From NCBI GenBank assembly GCA_032164245.1, contig JAVMKO010000005.1:59009442-59073441 (forward strand): a stretch of 64,000 bases of DNA. Direction: 5' to 3'. Each line of letters starts with the position of its first letter. Position 1 is the stretch's first letter. The notes beneath the pieces are model-generated. The model made no database searches, had not been told where the DNA came from, and worked only from the letters and a program-made list of their open reading frames with translations. A program made the translations under genes and the position numbers. Shown here piece after piece: positions 11,054 through 23,735 of this stretch. Source of the DNA: Sternotherus odoratus. Taxonomy: Eukaryota > Chordata > Testudines > Kinosternidae.

Positions 11054-12850
11054 AGCTCCTGAACCACTGAGGTCTGAGTATCATTGTTATATCATATTAA
11101 AAGCTCAGATCAGATTTTATCATCTTCACCCCTAAGTGTGTCTTGGCATTGATGCTTTCTAAGTTTGTGACATTGAATATTGGGAGATAATTGACGTAGA
11201 TGGGTTGCTTTTAAATACTCAGTCAGTGAATCAAACAATATCCTGCCTCTGTTTCACATTATTTTCATCTGTGCAAAGTACAATATTCTGGTATGTAAGA
11301 TCTGAAGCTGCCATGTTGCTCGTGTCCACATCTGAGGTCCAACAGATGTGAAGTTCATGTCCTGAGGTGAGCTCTGAACAACATTGTGGAAACGTGGAAT
11401 TTTGCTGTGGATTCAGCTATATCTCTAAGTAAATGTGCCTCAAGCTCAGACCTTTATAAACAGGAAGTTTTTGGCATGTGATCCCATTTAAGCTCCATCT
11501 CAGGATAATCCTCCCAGGTTTTTGATACTACTCAAACCACCATCGTAGCAGAATTCTTTACAAGCTCCCAATCTGTTGGATCTTACTGGCTTACCAGGGC
11601 CTTTATCTGTTGGAAATAGAGCACTGGTATATTTCTCTAATGTTCTCAGGAGAGAACATTTTATGAGTCCTGCTTATCCGTAGAGCCCTATGCAGATATA
11701 AATCAGTATCTGTGGAACCGCAGGGCTCTCCTGGGAACCACAGCAGCTAAATGGCAGAACAGGGAGTCGCCGCTCCCAGAAGCTAGTGCCCCACCCCGGT
11801 AGCTCCTCCAGTGCAGTTGGACTGTCTCTAGTTCCACCTGTAGCCCTGCCCCAGTTGCTTCCATGGAGCTGTCTGCATCTCTGTCTGGGGGCGTGTGTGC
11901 TGTTTGTTTGAACACAAAAGTGTGACCCGGAGCAGTTGCTGGTGAGCCTGGTGCCCACCCCAGTGGACAGGGCTGGGGGTGGTATGGCTGTGCTGGAGGA
12001 GCCGCTGGCGTATGGTGCTGGCTCCTGTGAGTGGTGTCCCCATGCTCTGCTCCCTTTCCCGCTGCAGTTCCTGGGAGAGCCCTGATGTGTTTGTTACTTG
12101 GGAGTTTTGCTGGCGTGCAGACTGATGGTTTCTGACTCTGTATTATTAAATATAAGAGGTTAAATTGTGCTAAATTAATATATTTGATTATTAAGTGTTA
12201 TATTGCATGGGTGTTTTCATGCAATAACTGATGGGTCAGATTCATTAATATATTTTCCATTTCCCCCCCTCCTGGTTTATGTGATGTGTAGGCCCATTAG
12301 CGGTTATTAGGGGCAGACCTTGAGCATGTTCCCCTCATGCTCCTCTCTCTGATGACATCTCTATGCACAGAATAATCTGTGGTTTCTCTTTCTAAATGTT
12401 AATTTTGTTTTCATCGACTCTGCCAGCTCTCCTGCTTGGGCAGTTTTTCTCCCAGTAGACCTGGGAACCATTTTTTTCAGCCTTTTTTCTTTTTAAGTTT
12501 ATGGTGAAAGCTAAACAATTGGCTGTACAGACTTTTTTGAGGCTCTCTTCACTATACCTTTAAAGCAAAGTGTCAGAATTGTGAGCTCCTATCTAAGCTT
12601 GTTTGGCAGAGCTCACATCTTACAGACTTTAGAAGTTGTTGGCAAAAGCTGTCCTCTCCCCAGGAGTAGGAAGTTGACAGGAGATCTATTGACAGATTTT
12701 GGAGAGCTTCCTTCTGTCTTTTTAAAAATGGCTTTGGCTGTTCAAGCTAGACATTATGACAATTTAGTACAGTATGTCCTAAGATGGTTGCAGCACATTA
12801 TGCGCAATATTAATAATGACAGAGTGGGTATCCGACAAAGTGGGTATTCA
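11054..12850. other. Gene-free stretch
   Basis: No splice-bounded coding homology or diagnosable repeat. A moderately GC-rich patch at 11700-12080 carries overlapping minus-strand frames with no recognisable domain. Confidence 0.4.
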
Positions 12851-12854
12851 TCCA

Positions 12855-12947
12855 TGGAAGTTTATGCTCTAATACATCTGTTAGTCTATAAGGTGCCACA
12901 GGACTCTTTGTCGCTTTTGCAGATCCAGACTAACACGGCTACGCCTC
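12855..12947 (-). repeat. Cry-type turtle SINE
   Basis: Reads GTTTATGCTCTAATAC, TTAGTCTATAAGGTGCCACA, then CCAGACTAACACGGCTACG, the reverse complement of the SINE body and head. Confidence 0.85.
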
Positions 12948-13454
12948 CTAATACTAATAACGGAAGTGATGGCAAAGATGTGAATCTATCTATCTGTCGC
13001 CTACAAAAATGTAATATCAGTAGTTTGTGTGTGTGTATAATAACTTCTGATATTTGTGGTGACCATTTGATAACATATGCATCACTCTATTAGCTTCTTG
13101 TTTTGGTGTATAAATGCTACCATAGTTATTTAAAGACTTGGAAGTCATAGACTCCAAGAACCTGATCCCCACACCCAGTGAATTCAATGGGTTTATTTCT
13201 ATTAATGTCAGTAGGTTTTGGGGTCAGGGCATAGCGATGCTTAGAAACCACTGACATGCATCAACTTAGAAATTCACAATTTCTTTCCTTTTTCACTCTG
13301 TCCCTGAAATTCTTTGTCATGAGGTTGAGATGTAGGCAATGTGTGTGGATTCTCTGTACATTTAATAATTCTGAGATCCTGAGACAAAACATGCTATTTA
13401 CAAACATCATTTTTTTTAAAAAACACCCCTGTAGAGTAGCTAAGTGTTATACAA

Positions 13455-13575
13455 GAATTTGTGGATAAACTAAGGCACGGAAAGGTTGCATTACTTAGTC
13501 AGGAGTTGGGAATTCAGTGACTGAACTGGGACTAGATCTGGACTCCTAATCCCTCTATCTAACCAATAAATGTGC
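13455..13575 (-). repeat. MIR-like ancient SINE
   Basis: The reverse complement gives AGTCCCAGTTCAGTCACTGA and CCTTAGTTTATCC, the MIR core and its 'cctcagttt' block. Confidence 0.6.
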
Positions 13576-14249
13576 TTCCAAGTATTGCTCTGGTGATCTC
13601 AATCCTGACGCTTGCATAAATGTCTAAAATATACATATAATGTGTGTTAATTGTAACATTTCAAACTTGTATACCATATTAAGTGCTAAGTGTGAGGTTT
13701 GGTTTTTGTTCTTTTGGAAGTCAGAGGCTAGAAAGAAGAGAAGGGTTTTGAAATGGCGTTAATATATAGTCAGGGAGCTTCAAGCAGGAGGTATTATGGG
13801 AGAAGAGACAAGGAAGTGTGATGTTAAAAAGTGTAGGGAATGGGTTACAGACTAGGCAGAAATGAGGTCCGTAAAGTTGGATGACAAATTGATGGAAATC
13901 TTAAGATTAGATGTTACAGAGAATTCTGTAATGGACAGGAAGCCAATGAAATTTCTGAGGCCAGATGGGCTTCCTAGTATGGATGAGGAAATAAATCATC
14001 CAAATTGGAACAATTTAAAAAACTGGACCACATGGTGACTCCAAAGTAGGCTGGATACTTGAAATATCTAAAAGTTACTTTCTAGTGTACATGCACATTT
14101 GATGACCTATTACTGCTACAGTGTCTTACCACCTGTTTCTTCAAACATAACGTGACTGATATTTGAAGTAATGCTTGAAAAGCTAGCCATCAATTTCATA
14201 TTTAGACCGCTCTAAACAACTTTCTATAATACGTAAGAAGAATCTTGGA
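13576..14249. other. Gene-free stretch
   Basis: Nothing recognised; the purine-rich part 13720-13930 is low in complexity but not a clear repeat. Confidence 0.5.
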
Positions 14250-14490
14250 AATATAGTCCAGTGGCACAGGCACTAAACTGTGTCTTTGGGAGACCTGGAT
14301 TCAGTTCCCTGCTCTGCTACAGACTTCCTGTGTGAACTTAGACAAGTCACTTAGTCTATCTGTGTGCCACTTCTCCACCATAAAAATCGGGATGATAGCA
14401 CTTCCCTACCTCACTGGGCTGTCCTGAGGATAAATATCTTAACGACTGAGAGACAGGTACTATGGTAATGGGGGCCATGTAAGTATCTAA
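14250..14490 (+). repeat. MIR-like ancient SINE, long copy
   Basis: Contains GACCTGGATTCAGTTCCC, TGCTCTGCTACAGACTTCCT, GTGTGAACTTAGACAAGTCA and a 3' part with TCCTGAGGATAAAT. The order and spacing follow the MIR consensus over most of its length. Confidence 0.75.
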
Positions 14491-14934
14491 GATTAGGGGA
14501 TTTCAAATCACACAATTTTTTTTTTAAGTATTGAGATCATCAGGATGTGCAATAGCTGTCCCATATAACCTCACGATCTTCTGTTCATTGTCCTATATGA
14601 ACTTCATGTTTCAAATTAGATTGTAAATGTCTACATTTGTGTATAGAAACTTTTAGTGGTCTAATTTTGCATATACTGTACTTTTGTTCTAAGTAAAAAA
14701 GTAGTGAAATCCTTTATTTAAACAAAGTAGGTTAAAAATGGTCTTCAGCTTGTATAAATTGTCACAGTTTCACTTAAGTCAGTGGAGCTGTGATAATTTA
14801 CACTAGGTGAGGATCTGGCCAAGAATATTTAAGGGAATTTTGGAAAAACGACCGACACTAGTGAAAAATGAAAAAATTTGCCATGTGTTTTTGTTTGTTC
14901 AAAATACAGCATATATAAATTCATAAATGTGTTC

Positions 14935-15656
14935 TGTGATGGGGCAAGGCCAGATGGCTATAGGAAATTGATGAGGAACAGATATGTTGGTCCCAGGCTA
15001 AACAAACCCCTGGCACCATTGGAACCAAATGGAAGTTGTTCCAGGTTAATCAAGACACCTGGGGCCAATTAAGAACATTCTAGAAAGCAGTAGAAATAGC
15101 TAGCCTGATTGGGACACCTGAAACCAGTCAGGGACTGGCTGAAACAAGTTAAAAACCTCCCAGTTAATCAGGTGGGTGCACATGTCAGGAGCTGTGGGAG
15201 GAAGTTGTGCCGTTGGTGAGACAGAGCAGTAGACACCATATTATAAACAAGGAAGGAGGTCCTGAGGTAAGGGTGAAGTAGAGTTTGAGGAAGTGGGGAC
15301 TGCTGTGGGGAAGCAGCCCAGGGAAATGTATGTGTTCTGTTGCTAAAAGGTCAGCCATCATAGCTGATACTATTAGGGTCCCTGGGCTGGAGCCCAGAGT
15401 AGAGAGTGGGCCTGGGCTCCCCCCTTTCTGCCTCCCCTAAATAATCACTGGGATTGGGAGACAACAAAGACTGTGCAAGGGAGGATAGCTTCTCCTCACC
15501 TCCCTCACTGGCTTATGATAAAAATGGCTCAATAGGTTGTGACCCTTGTCTCTAGAGAGAGAAGGGCTACCTGGAGGGTCACAGTGAGCCTCTGAGGCTA
15601 GTGAAATCTGCCAGGAAACGCAGGATCCATGGAGACAAGGACAGAACTTTGTCACA
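14935..15656. mobile_element. Probable solo LTR
   Basis: Starts TGTGATGGGGCAAGG and ends ACTTTGTCACA, giving TGTGA...TCACA termini. Flanks GTTC (14931-14934) and GTTG (15657-15660) match in three of four bases. Length is 722 bp. The terminal pattern is like that of the units at 9330 and 22860. No coding region adjoins it. Confidence 0.55.
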
Positions 15657-15660
15657 GTTG

Positions 15661-18010
15661 ATAAATATGACAAATGATTGATCTTGCTGTTATCCTGCTA
15701 TCAAAATTTAGGAGTGAGTAACCAATCTACATGCAGATAATGATAATGTTAGAAAGTCTGGAAGTAGGAAGTGGGGTTGAACTGAAAACATCAAGTGCTG
15801 GGATTTCATGGGCACTTTGGTGCTGATGCAGCCATGCAGCTGTTATGTCTGCATCGTCAGAAATTGATTACCTGATCTCCCACAATGCTTGTATATATTG
15901 TAGGGCTCTGGTATGTTTATAATTTTTTTGACATGAGTCTGCGTTCCTTGTGGAGCAAAATATGAGAACAAGGTTGCTCTAATGATTTATTACACTGCAA
16001 TGTACAGCGAGACCAGCCTGAAATCATAAGATTTGTTGTTCTTCCATAAGTTTTAAATCTATCTTTAAATAGTCTTTCTTTTGCAGGAGGAAATAACGTT
16101 CTGTAATCTTTCCATGTTGGATGCTTCCATGGGAGTCTCAGGTCATTTGTGAGGCTCAATGTTTGTCTTCTTTCCAGCTCCTTCACAATCTCTTTAATTC
16201 TCAGATTTGTTAAAGTTGTGAAGCTAGACTGTTGTATGATCCAAAAGACCAAGATTCCCACCAGAAGGTATGTTTTTCAAGTGGTTGTCAGCAGTCCTAG
16301 CCCATGTTATACTTCCCTAGCTATTGAGGCATTGTGGTGTGGAACGGTGATCAATGCGGTGGACAATTTATTTGCATGCTTTCCTGACAGGAGATAGACT
16401 TTCTTAATTGCAATAAGTGCCGATAAAATCAGGAACCCATTGGTATGCTCCCAGCCTGCATACATGTGAGTTTTTCCTGGGATGGTTTGATTTTCAAGAT
16501 CTTCAGGATGTTACAAGAATATTTATCGCTGCACCTGGCACTTTTTTCCATAAAATCCGAGCAAACAACTCAGTTGAAGGATGCTGAAACCCAAAGTATA
16601 TCCTTAAAACAACAACAAAAAAATCTTAACATCTGAGCTTTGCTGGAAATTTTTTTCTTCGATGAAAAGTCGTAGTAGTTACACAAACCTGGAAAACTGC
16701 CAAACATTGCATTTACATTCACTGTAACTCTAATTCAGAAATCAAACTTAAAAGCTAGTGGGAAAGGTTTAGCACTATTCAGGCCATAATTTTCCCCAAG
16801 ATATACAGGTAACAGTGGAGATGAAAATTTTCTTTCTTAAATTATAGAAAATTGAAGTTTTGCATTGTGTAGCAATTAACACTTTAGGTGCTCATTTTGG
16901 CAGCTAACCTGGGTGGTTTGACAATATCTATAAGTACATATTTATCTGTCTATATATACCTATAACTATTATTTCTTTGCTGCACATGTCGAGATATAAT
17001 CCTGGTAAGGCTGAATAGTGTAATATTTTAAGATTAATAAAGAATAGAATGATTTATTACTAAGTGGTGGAGGTGGCTGGTTGGTTTGTTATTCCAGTAT
17101 CAAAGAACAGGGATTTAGTAGTATTTTCCTCATAAGAGGTTAGCTCAAGTAAGCAATTTCCCATATTTTCCAAAAACGTTGTCCAGGAAAGCAGGAATTA
17201 GAACAAACTCTGTTAAAGCTATTGGAAAAACCAATGCTGTTCTCCTTCTGGAAAGAATAATGGCAAATTTCAGTGGGAGATCTGTTTGGTTATTTGAACA
17301 AAAAATTCTAGTGGGAAGTTAACTTTAGTTATTCCCCAAAAATGGTTATTTTAAATATTTATAAATAAATTGATTGGAAATTAACATTTTTTAAATTGAA
17401 AATATAGCAAATACTTCTATACATAGTATGGATAGTTCACCTTACTGAACTACTCCCATGTTGCATGAGGTTTAGAGAATGATTGGAGAATCACAGTGAT
17501 GAATTTCACACTTATTGTATAATGTCTTAAATCAATTTTTAAAATTACTTTTCAATTGGAGATTTAGAATATACCACTTGGTGTTTGTGTGTAACTTAAT
17601 AGTACTGCCTTTCTAACATGATCACTAATGCACTACTACATCACTACCGTTCATGTAAATGATTGTGTGCCTTATGAAACTTGTTTGTGATAATGCCAAC
17701 CTTTTTGTTAATCAGTTTTTCTTTCTTGTTGAGATTCAACAAAAAAAGAGTGTTGAACATCTTGTTGATTTTTATTATCAGTTCAGTTGGGGGATGGTCT
17801 GAAGAGGTCATGTACAGATCCAAACTAGAATTAAAACTTGCTAAGGATTGAAAGTCGGCTTTCAGGCTGAATAGGACTAGAGTTGATTATTATGACATCC
17901 TCTATCTTGAATGGTGGAAATCTAGTGAAATCAACTGTTCTGATGATCTGAATAGGAAATAGTGTTTTCCAGTTTTGATTTGATGCAGAACTAAAAGGGT
18001 GAGTTTGAAT
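15661..18010. other. Gene-free stretch, 2.3 kb
   Basis: No exon, clear SINE, LINE or inverted-repeat element seen. This is one of the larger unannotated blocks upstream of RET exon 2 and so a place to look for conserved non-coding sequence. Confidence 0.4.
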
Positions 18011-18015
18011 ATGGG

Positions 18016-18722
18016 TGTAGCGGGGTGACCACCCGCTCCCTGCAGGAAGGGCTTGGAACAGCCCTGGAAGGGGGTTGTGGCCGGGAGCCAGTAAACACCC
18101 AGCTTGATTGGGAAGTAGGCTCAGATGGGTGGCCATGCCCCAAACACACTCACAGGCCAGTATATAAAGGCTGCGGGGCAGAGACACAGAGTGAATCTCC
18201 TTCTCTAGGGGAAAGGCAGATAGGCCTTGCTGCTGGGAGCCTGAGTAGTGTCCAGGGTGGTGCAGGGCTGGGGCTAGGCACGAGGAGCTGGGGAAGCTCT
18301 AGCCTGGGAGCCCCAGGCTGTAGGGCCTGGAAGGAGGCCCCTCCCAGGGGTACTGGGGTTGCAGGGGGCAGCCCATGGCTAGAAATAGAAGCAGCAGGCC
18401 AACCCCCCTTGCCAGTGATGAGTGGCAATAATACTGCAGTCTGCCTCAGTGAGCAGGGGCAAGTGGTGACTGGCAGTTGCCTAGTCTGAGGCAAGGTGGG
18501 GATAGGCGGTGGAGGATTCCCCAGGGAGGGGAGACCCTTAAACTTGAGGGGGTTCTGCAGGGGTGCAGTGTCCTCAGTAAGAGGGCACCGGGGTCCGGGA
18601 GGGACACGGGGCCTGAGCAGAAGCGGGACATCGGCCTGCAGAGGGCGCTCCGGATGCTGGTAAGCTAATTCCCTGATCGACCAGCAGGAGGTGCCGCAGG
18701 AGTGAGTCGCCGCCCTGTTACA
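18016..18722. mobile_element. Solo LTR with perfect 5-bp target duplication
   Basis: Begins TGTAGCGGGGTGACC and ends CCGCCCTGTTACA. The flanking 5 bases are ATGGG on both sides (18011-18015 and 18723-18727). GTATATAAAGG at about 18160 is a TATA-box-like element in the + orientation, as expected in U3. At 707 bp with no internal region it is a solo LTR left by recombination. The 5-bp duplication fits Gypsy-type or ERV-L-type integrases; the family is not named here. Confidence 0.8.
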
Positions 18723-18727
18723 ATGGG

Positions 18728-19262
18728 GATCTGAATCCAAGTCTCTCTTCTTTCGTCTTCTCTGCTCTCCTTCCTCCCCCAACCCCCCCATCTGCAAATT
18801 AAGATTCAGAAATCTTTTGCCCATTTCTATTTCTAATAGCATTTCCTCACTAGTTATTAATGCCCGACTCCTCATCTTGCCTTTTCAAAACCTATTTTAA
18901 ATGGCTTACTATACTTTTGCTCTAAGTGTTAAAGGAAGGCTGTGTTATTTCACCTGGAATATGATAGATTTCGCAGGTTTGACCAGCCAGCATAACTTTT
19001 AGTTAACTTGAATGAATTTTTCATAACATATATGCTAAAAAATAACTAAAGCACCTCTAGGATATAACATCCTAGAGGAAAAGATCTCTGGACCTTCTGG
19101 AATGGTTGGTGCTGAGCTGATAATGGGGAAATCTTCATACTTTCTTTGTATTCACTTAGATCTAAAAGCTGAGGTAATGCAAGTGAGATGAGCTGATGAG
19201 ACAGAACCATAGTAAACATATGTAAAAATGCAAAGTAAATTTTAGTACATTTACTGAACATT
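18728..19262. other. Gene-free stretch
   Basis: Nothing recognised beyond a short C-rich tract near 18770-18790. Confidence 0.5.
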
Positions 19263-19690
19263 CATATATTTTCAGACCACAAGGGACCATTGTGGTTATC
19301 TACTCTGATCTTCTGCATAACACAGGTCATATGATTCTCCTTCACGTCCAATAGCTGTGGTTAATTTCGAGCATAACTTTTGGAAAAACATCCAATCTTG
19401 ATTTAAAATTTTGCAGTGATCAAGAATTCACCACAAACGCTTGGTAAATTGTTCTAATGTGTAATCTCTCTCACTGGTGAAAATTTGCAGCTCATTTCTA
19501 GTCTGAATTTTTCTAGCTTCAGCTTCTTGTTTTACCTTTGTCTGCTAGGTTGACAAATCCTCTATTAGCAAATCTCTGTTACACATGTAGGTACATACAT
19601 ACTGTTATCAAATTACCCCTTAACCTTCTCATTAAGATTGGAGAACAGCAGAGCTTTCTGTAGTGTCGCTGTCTGGATTAAGTATTGTTT
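19263..19690 (-). mobile_element. CR1 LINE 3' region
   Basis: In order: CAAGGGACCATTGTGGTTAT, CTGCATAACACAGGTCATAT, AAACATCCAATCTTGATTTA and ACCCCTTAACCTTCTC. This is the reverse complement of the turtle CR1 3' region, over about 400 bp. Confidence 0.75.
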
Positions 19691-20129
19691 CTCCTCGATG
19701 AATTACTTTTTTATGTACCCTAGCAACATAGATAGTGTGTTTGGTTTATTTTGGATTAATTTTGTGTATTAGAAGCACCAGACTGGGGGCTGTCTACATA
19801 TATGCAGGTCACAACCTTCCAAATTTTTCTGTCATGAGAGAGAGAGTGAAAGAATTAATTACAGTCCTAATTGACTGTTTCTTTGGAAATAAGCAGGAAG
19901 GAACTGCTAGAAAGTAAAGCGATTAATCAGTTAGCAAATTACATAAATCAAATTTGTAAGAAAATTAATCATCATAAACCTAATGTCAGAAAAGAGAAAC
20001 TATCGCTTTTTACACAGGGCTTTTGCTGTGTGTCTTACCAGTATTCAAGGGAATGTTCAAAGATACACCAATGACATGTTTTGTGCTTGACAGTCTGCCT
20101 TTCCCCAGAGAATGAAAAATGTGGTCAAG

Positions 20130-20460
20130 TAATATGTCATGGGTGGCCAAACAATAGCAAATGAGCTGCCTGTGGCTCTTTTACAGTTAAAGTGTGGCTC
20201 TCAGAGCCCCCTTCCCTATTCTCTGTGTAACCAGACTATTTGGGGGAGCTAGGAGCTTATGCCCAGTGGCGGGGCTAGGGGCTTCTGCCCATCCGGGGAG
20301 GAGGTCTTGGGACACATCTGCTGGGGCTTGAGGCTTCAGCAGGAGTGGGGCTGAAGCCCTGAGACACCCCCTTAGGGGTGAAAGTGAGGCGGTAAGGGCT
20401 GGTACAGTGTACTGTGAGAAGCTAGTACCAGCCCATACGTGGCAGCACTTTAACATCCCT
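20130..20460. repeat. Non-autonomous hAT-like repeat
   Basis: GGGTGGCCAAACAATAGC followed by TGTGGCTCTTTTACAGTT and GTGTGGCTCTCAGAGCCCCC is a pattern I recall from turtle hAT-like MITEs. The 3' boundary near CAGCACTTTAA is approximate. Confidence 0.45.
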
Positions 20461-20574
20461 CCCCTTTTGCCTTCCCAGTGGTGGCCCTGCTAGTAGGACC
20501 TTTGCTTTTATGAAAAGGTGCCAATTTAGTTGATCAGTATCCCTGGACAAATAACTCTATCTGCATAATACATA

Positions 20575-20939
20575 CAGTAAAACCTCCATTTAACGGACTA
20601 ATTCGGGCAAGGGGGTGTCCATTAAATGAAAAAGTCCGTTATTTAATAATACAAAAAACCGAGCTGTCGGAGCAGCAGCCCGACCGCCACAGGGTCGGGG
20701 CGGCAGCTCCGCAGCCCGCCCGCTGCCTGGACCCGAGCGGGAGCCGTCAGCCAGCCCGCCCGCTGCCTGGACCCGGTTGGCAGCCGGGAGCCGTCAGCCA
20801 GCCCGCCCGCTGCATGGACCCGGGCGGCAGCTGGGAGCCAGCAGCCAGCCCACCAGAAATGGATCCGGAATGCATCAGACTTTTGTCCGTTGCATCCGAA
20901 GTCCGTTAAATCGAGGTCCGTTAAATTGAGGGTTTACTG
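20575..20939. mobile_element. Tigger/mariner-like MITE with TA duplication and GC-rich core
   Basis: Left end CAGTAAAACCTCCATTTAAC, right end GTTAAATTGAGGGTTTACTG, imperfect inverted repeats. TA flanks both sides (20573-20574 and 20940-20941). The repeated GTCCGTTA motif occurs near both ends. The centre holds about three copies of a roughly 65-bp GC-rich unit containing GCCCGCCCGCTGC. The TA duplication and CAGT start fit the Tc1/mariner (Tigger/pogo) group. No transposase is encoded. Confidence 0.8.
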
Positions 20940-20941
20940 TA

Positions 20942-22594
20942 TTTTTAAATTATAATATTGCTATTTATTTAATGACGGACAGCCAGGACTTGTGTGCACT
21001 TCCTCTTGGCCAGCTGAAGGCTTAACTTGGAGCCTGGATGTCAATGGTACTACTTGTGTGCTTACATTTAAATTGTTTTCTGAATAGCTAGTGCACTCAG
21101 CACTTACTTATCCTATCTAACCTTCATTCATTCTTAAGATGGTGTTATGCTTATAAGATGGCACTCACCACCTTAGTGTCTGAGTGCTTCTAAGTGGTAA
21201 ATAACCCAAATCCTAATAAGCAAGTAGCCCGTTTTTCCTCCCCTTTCCCAGTGGCAGTCAGGATTACAGTTTTTTTTAAATTATTTTAATTCTCTCCTTC
21301 TTGTGTGCCCTTTTTTGCATCTCTTTGAAAGCTACATTGATGTGGCTTTTGCCCTTCATTCTGAAGGCTGTAGGATGTGTGGTTATTCTTTCCTCATGCT
21401 CTTCCTCCTCCTTGTAATGCATCCCAAAGATTATTTGAATAGCCATATAAAAATGTCTTCGCTATAAAGAAAAAATATGCCTGTGATACAATCCCGTATA
21501 TCATGTCCGAGTCCAATATAAAAAAGTTGATAGTAATGTGGCTTGTACAGTAAATAACATTTCTCTGGTTCATGTTTATGTTTATCAGCCATTCTCAACG
21601 TACTTGTGGTAAGAATTTACAGTATTCTTGCTTTTGCTTTTAAATAACTCATTGAATAGCCATCAGTAATTTCATTGTGAAGAAAGATTGGAAAAGTGCC
21701 TAGGGATTCAGACATTATACGGGTCTGATCTGTCCCTTGACTTTGGAAAAGCATATTGGGGAGAGGCTGCCATTTTCATTTGGTACTTTTCTCTTCTACT
21801 TCGTAATCCTGCTGTTCCTCAATTGCCTTCCTCTGTTAGCACTAGCATGTAAATAAAAGAAGTACATTTGTGACCCTTTAGGAACTTCACAGTTATCAAT
21901 GTGCTACATCCTGGGACCACATACCACTTTATAGTACCTGCAGACAGAGAAATCATTCTTCTTTTCCAAAAGTCTAGGTACCTACCACTTGAACTAAAGG
22001 AGACACTCCTTTATCTGTTAGCAATATGGGGCAAATGACACAGTTGAGTAGTTCTGTTCTGTCCATCAGAGAAGAGTGATGCATATACACACTTTTTACT
22101 TACTAGATGGTAAGTACCTTACCATAGTTTTGTTAGCAATTACTTTATTTTGCCTGTAAATTGAATACCACACTTCAAAAATATACAAATTGATAGAAAT
22201 TGAGATACTTTTGCTCTCAGCAGGTTTCGACACCTTAATTTCTGATATACTGATGAGAATTTTGGTAAAAGACTGTGAATGTCTGTTACAGAGCTGGCTT
22301 TAATGTTTGAAGAAAAACATCTTATTCAGCTCTTACAGTAAAAAAAAAGGCTCAAAGTTATAACCACCCCTTCTTATTCTATATACTTCTGTCTGAAAAA
22401 GACTGAGTGCCTCACAAATAGTTCCTGATCAAAATTGAAATGAACATCTTTCAAAATAGTTACAACACTAAAGCAGAGCCTATACAAAATATGTTGAAGT
22501 GTCCTTTAAAGTGTGTGGTTAGTATTAGAAAATTTCAGTCTAAAATTTTGTCCAATCTGCTGGATATAGTCTCATACACATGCACACATCATAT
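20942..22594. other. Gene-free stretch, 1.65 kb
   Basis: AT-rich, no exon or diagnosable repeat. Confidence 0.4.
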
Positions 22595-22646
22595 AATACA
22601 AGACCAGCCATGCTGGGTCAGATCAATAGTCTACCGGTATGTAGCC

Positions 22647-23735
22647 CAGGGGTTCTCAAGCTTTTTCTTTCTGAGCCCCTCTCCCCAACCAACATGCTAT
22701 AAAAACTCTGCGGCTCATCTGTGCCACAATAACTGTTCTTCTGCATATAAAAGCCAGGCCAGCATTAGGGGGTAGCAAGCAGGACAATTGCCCATGGCTC
22801 CATACCTTCGGGGGTTCTGCAAAGCTAAGTTGCTCAAACCTCAGCCCCAGGTGGTGGGGTGTAAGAGTGGGGTACCCCAGCCTCTGTGCTCTTGAGTACA
22901 AAGACTGGAACTCTTTTCTAGCCAAACCACTCAACTTAGCTGCTTCCCAGCCAAATTAAGTCCCTACACCCCGAGAAACTGCCCTTTTACCAGTGGGGTT
23001 CTTGGGGTACCACGGTTGCCACCATCCGGGTGTACTTCCAAAACCTTGGAGGGGCCACTGGACTTCCCCACCTTCTGTCTCTCTACCTGAGAGCCGGACC
23101 CTTAGAAGCTGTTCCCTTCCCCCTTCTCGGCTAAAGGCAGAGACAGGCTCCACTCCCCAGCTCCTACCCTGAGCTGGTCCATTCCTTACCTCCCCCCTCT
23201 CTTCCCAGCCGGGAAGCAAAGGAAACCTGAAGGGAAGTAAACCAAACATATTTAACTAAAAGCTTTAATAAAGAAAGAGCATAGAACATAGATACAGTAC
23301 ACTTCACAATCTGGGGTTCCCTAACTCCCCTCTAAAAAGGACAGAGACACCCCAAATAGGCATAGGCTTATAATAAAAGATCACTTACAATCATCTAAGT
23401 AGAAATATAAGAGAAGAGTAGTCATCTTAATAGCCAAAGATGCTCCAAGACCCGTTTCCAGCTACATGGCCAGCAAAACAAAACTGACTTAAAAACTCCT
23501 CCCTCCCTCATGGCAGGGAGCTCTTACAGTCTCTTGTTCTCAGATAACATTAACCCTCTCCAGCCCTTTACACTTATGACACGGGGCTTAGAGTCCTGGG
23601 TTTCAGCTCCATGCGGTGGGGCTTTGACCTTCTGCCCAAACCCCCAGCAAGTCTAATGCTGGCTCTGCTTGGCGGACCTTGCTGCTTGGCGGAACTTGCT
23701 CACAGGGCCCAGGACTCCTAGGTTGAGAACCACAA
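22647..23735. mobile_element. hAT-like MITE interrupted by an LTR
   Basis: Left end CAGGGGTTCTCAAGC; right end GGTTGAGAACCACAA, an inverted match. Flanking 8 bases are ATGTAGCC (22639-22646) and ATCTAGTC (23736-23743), six of eight identical, as expected for an old hAT duplication. Native length is about 360 bp once the LTR at 22860-23581 is removed. Confidence 0.7.
22860..23581. mobile_element. Solo LTR nested in a hAT-like MITE
   Basis: Begins TGTAAGAGTGGGGTACC and ends CACTTATGACA. Flanks TGGGG (22855-22859) and CGGGG (23582-23586) differ by one base. Removing it rejoins the host repeat as GTGGGGCTTAGAGTCC. Length 722 bp. A CTTTAATAAAG block near 23262 could be a polyadenylation signal if it reads in +. 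Confidence 0.7.

Noticed and set aside
12581..13093. 170-codon open frame on the + strand
   Set aside because: It reads straight through an antisense SINE (12855-12947) and shows no domain or splice structure.
18150..18875. 241-codon open frame on the minus strand
   Set aside because: It lies mostly across the solo LTR at 18016-18722 and runs past its edge; no domain, and GC-rich LTR sequence is often open by chance.
20640..20880. CpG-rich block considered as RET promoter/exon 1
   Set aside because: It is the tandem GC-rich interior of a TA-flanked MITE, with no signal-peptide frame.
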